From the NCBI GenBank assembly GCA_937871145.1, contig CALMXN010000279.1, positions 1-6,675 of the forward strand: a stretch of 6,675 bases of DNA. Reading direction: 5' to 3'. Below are positions 6,627 to 6,675 of this stretch, piece by piece. The position numbers and the translations under genes were made by a program. The notes under the pieces were generated by a model. It saw nothing but the letters and a program-made list of their open reading frames with translations, did no database searches and was not told the DNA's origin. This DNA is from an uncultured Clostridia bacterium. Lineage in GTDB: Bacteria; Bacillota; Clostridia; Oscillospirales; Ruminococcaceae. Within the stretch, counting starts at the first letter, position 1, and the number at the start of each line of letters is the position of its first letter.

Positions 6627-6675
6627 GATTCTACGTCAGTACTTTATAAACCACCCTCAAAGCATTGATAAATAT
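6616..6675 (+). other. Open +1-frame continuation of the E2 coding region, cut by window edge
   Basis: Read from 6616, twenty codons are open to the last base and begin YITEILRQYF. The preceding stop in this frame is TAA at 6607-6609. There is no ATG, GTG or TTG in the open stretch, so it cannot start a new gene by ordinary rules, and no ribosome binding site precedes it. It reads as a natural amphipathic extension of the E2 C-terminus and is best explained as the displaced end of that gene. The alternatives are chance openness over a short AT-rich stretch or a gene with a rare ATA/ATT start. Confidence 0.5.

Noticed and set aside
6610..6675. A separate effector gene starting right after E2.
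   Set aside because: The open frame has no ATG, GTG or TTG and no Shine-Dalgarno sequence; a shifted continuation of E2 fits better.

Overview
The window is a 6.7 kb piece of a bacterial defence island. AT-rich DNA, strong GGAGG-type ribosome binding sites, a textbook sigma-A promoter and a CIRCE operator point to a low-GC Gram-positive host, probably a Clostridia-type Firmicute. The genus cannot be named from this sequence. The first 12 bases closely resemble the tail of an Illumina adapter, so the left edge is probably the end of an assembled contig. All genes are on the + strand.

Positions 91-4646 hold a complete, apparently intact Type III restriction-modification operon. It consists of mod (N6-adenine methyltransferase and target-recognition subunit) and, 14 bases later, res (superfamily 2 helicase/translocase with a C-terminal PD-ExK nuclease). 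The two products would form one complex that methylates a short asymmetric site, or cleaves DNA after ATP-dependent communication between two unmethylated sites in inverted orientation.

Positions 4647-4917 are non-coding. The first ~190 bases hold no clear gene or terminator. The last ~80 bases hold a near-consensus promoter (TTGACT, 17 bp, TATAAT), a perfect CIRCE element (TTAGCACTC-N9-GAGTGCTAA) inside a larger perfect 17-bp-arm inverted repeat, and a GGAGG ribosome binding site. CIRCE is the operator of HrcA, the heat-shock repressor of groESL and dnaK operons.

Positions 4918 to the right edge hold a second defence operon under this control region: a CD-NTase (cGAS/DncV-like nucleotidyltransferase) overlapping by one base (TAATG) an E2-like ubiquitin-conjugating-fold protein. 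CD-NTase plus a lone E2 with no E1 is the signature of a type II-short CBASS anti-phage system. The effector is not in the window. The E2 frame stops at 6626, but a seven-A run at 6608-6614 and an open, E2-like continuation in the +1 frame to the last base suggest a frameshift (sequencing error, real mutation or slippage).

The main novelty candidate is the coupling of a CBASS operon to the HrcA/CIRCE chaperone-stress switch. Phage infection, heat or GroEL titration could raise CBASS levels before or alongside second-messenger activation. That model is inference; the CIRCE element, promoter and gene identities are read from the sequence and known family motifs.
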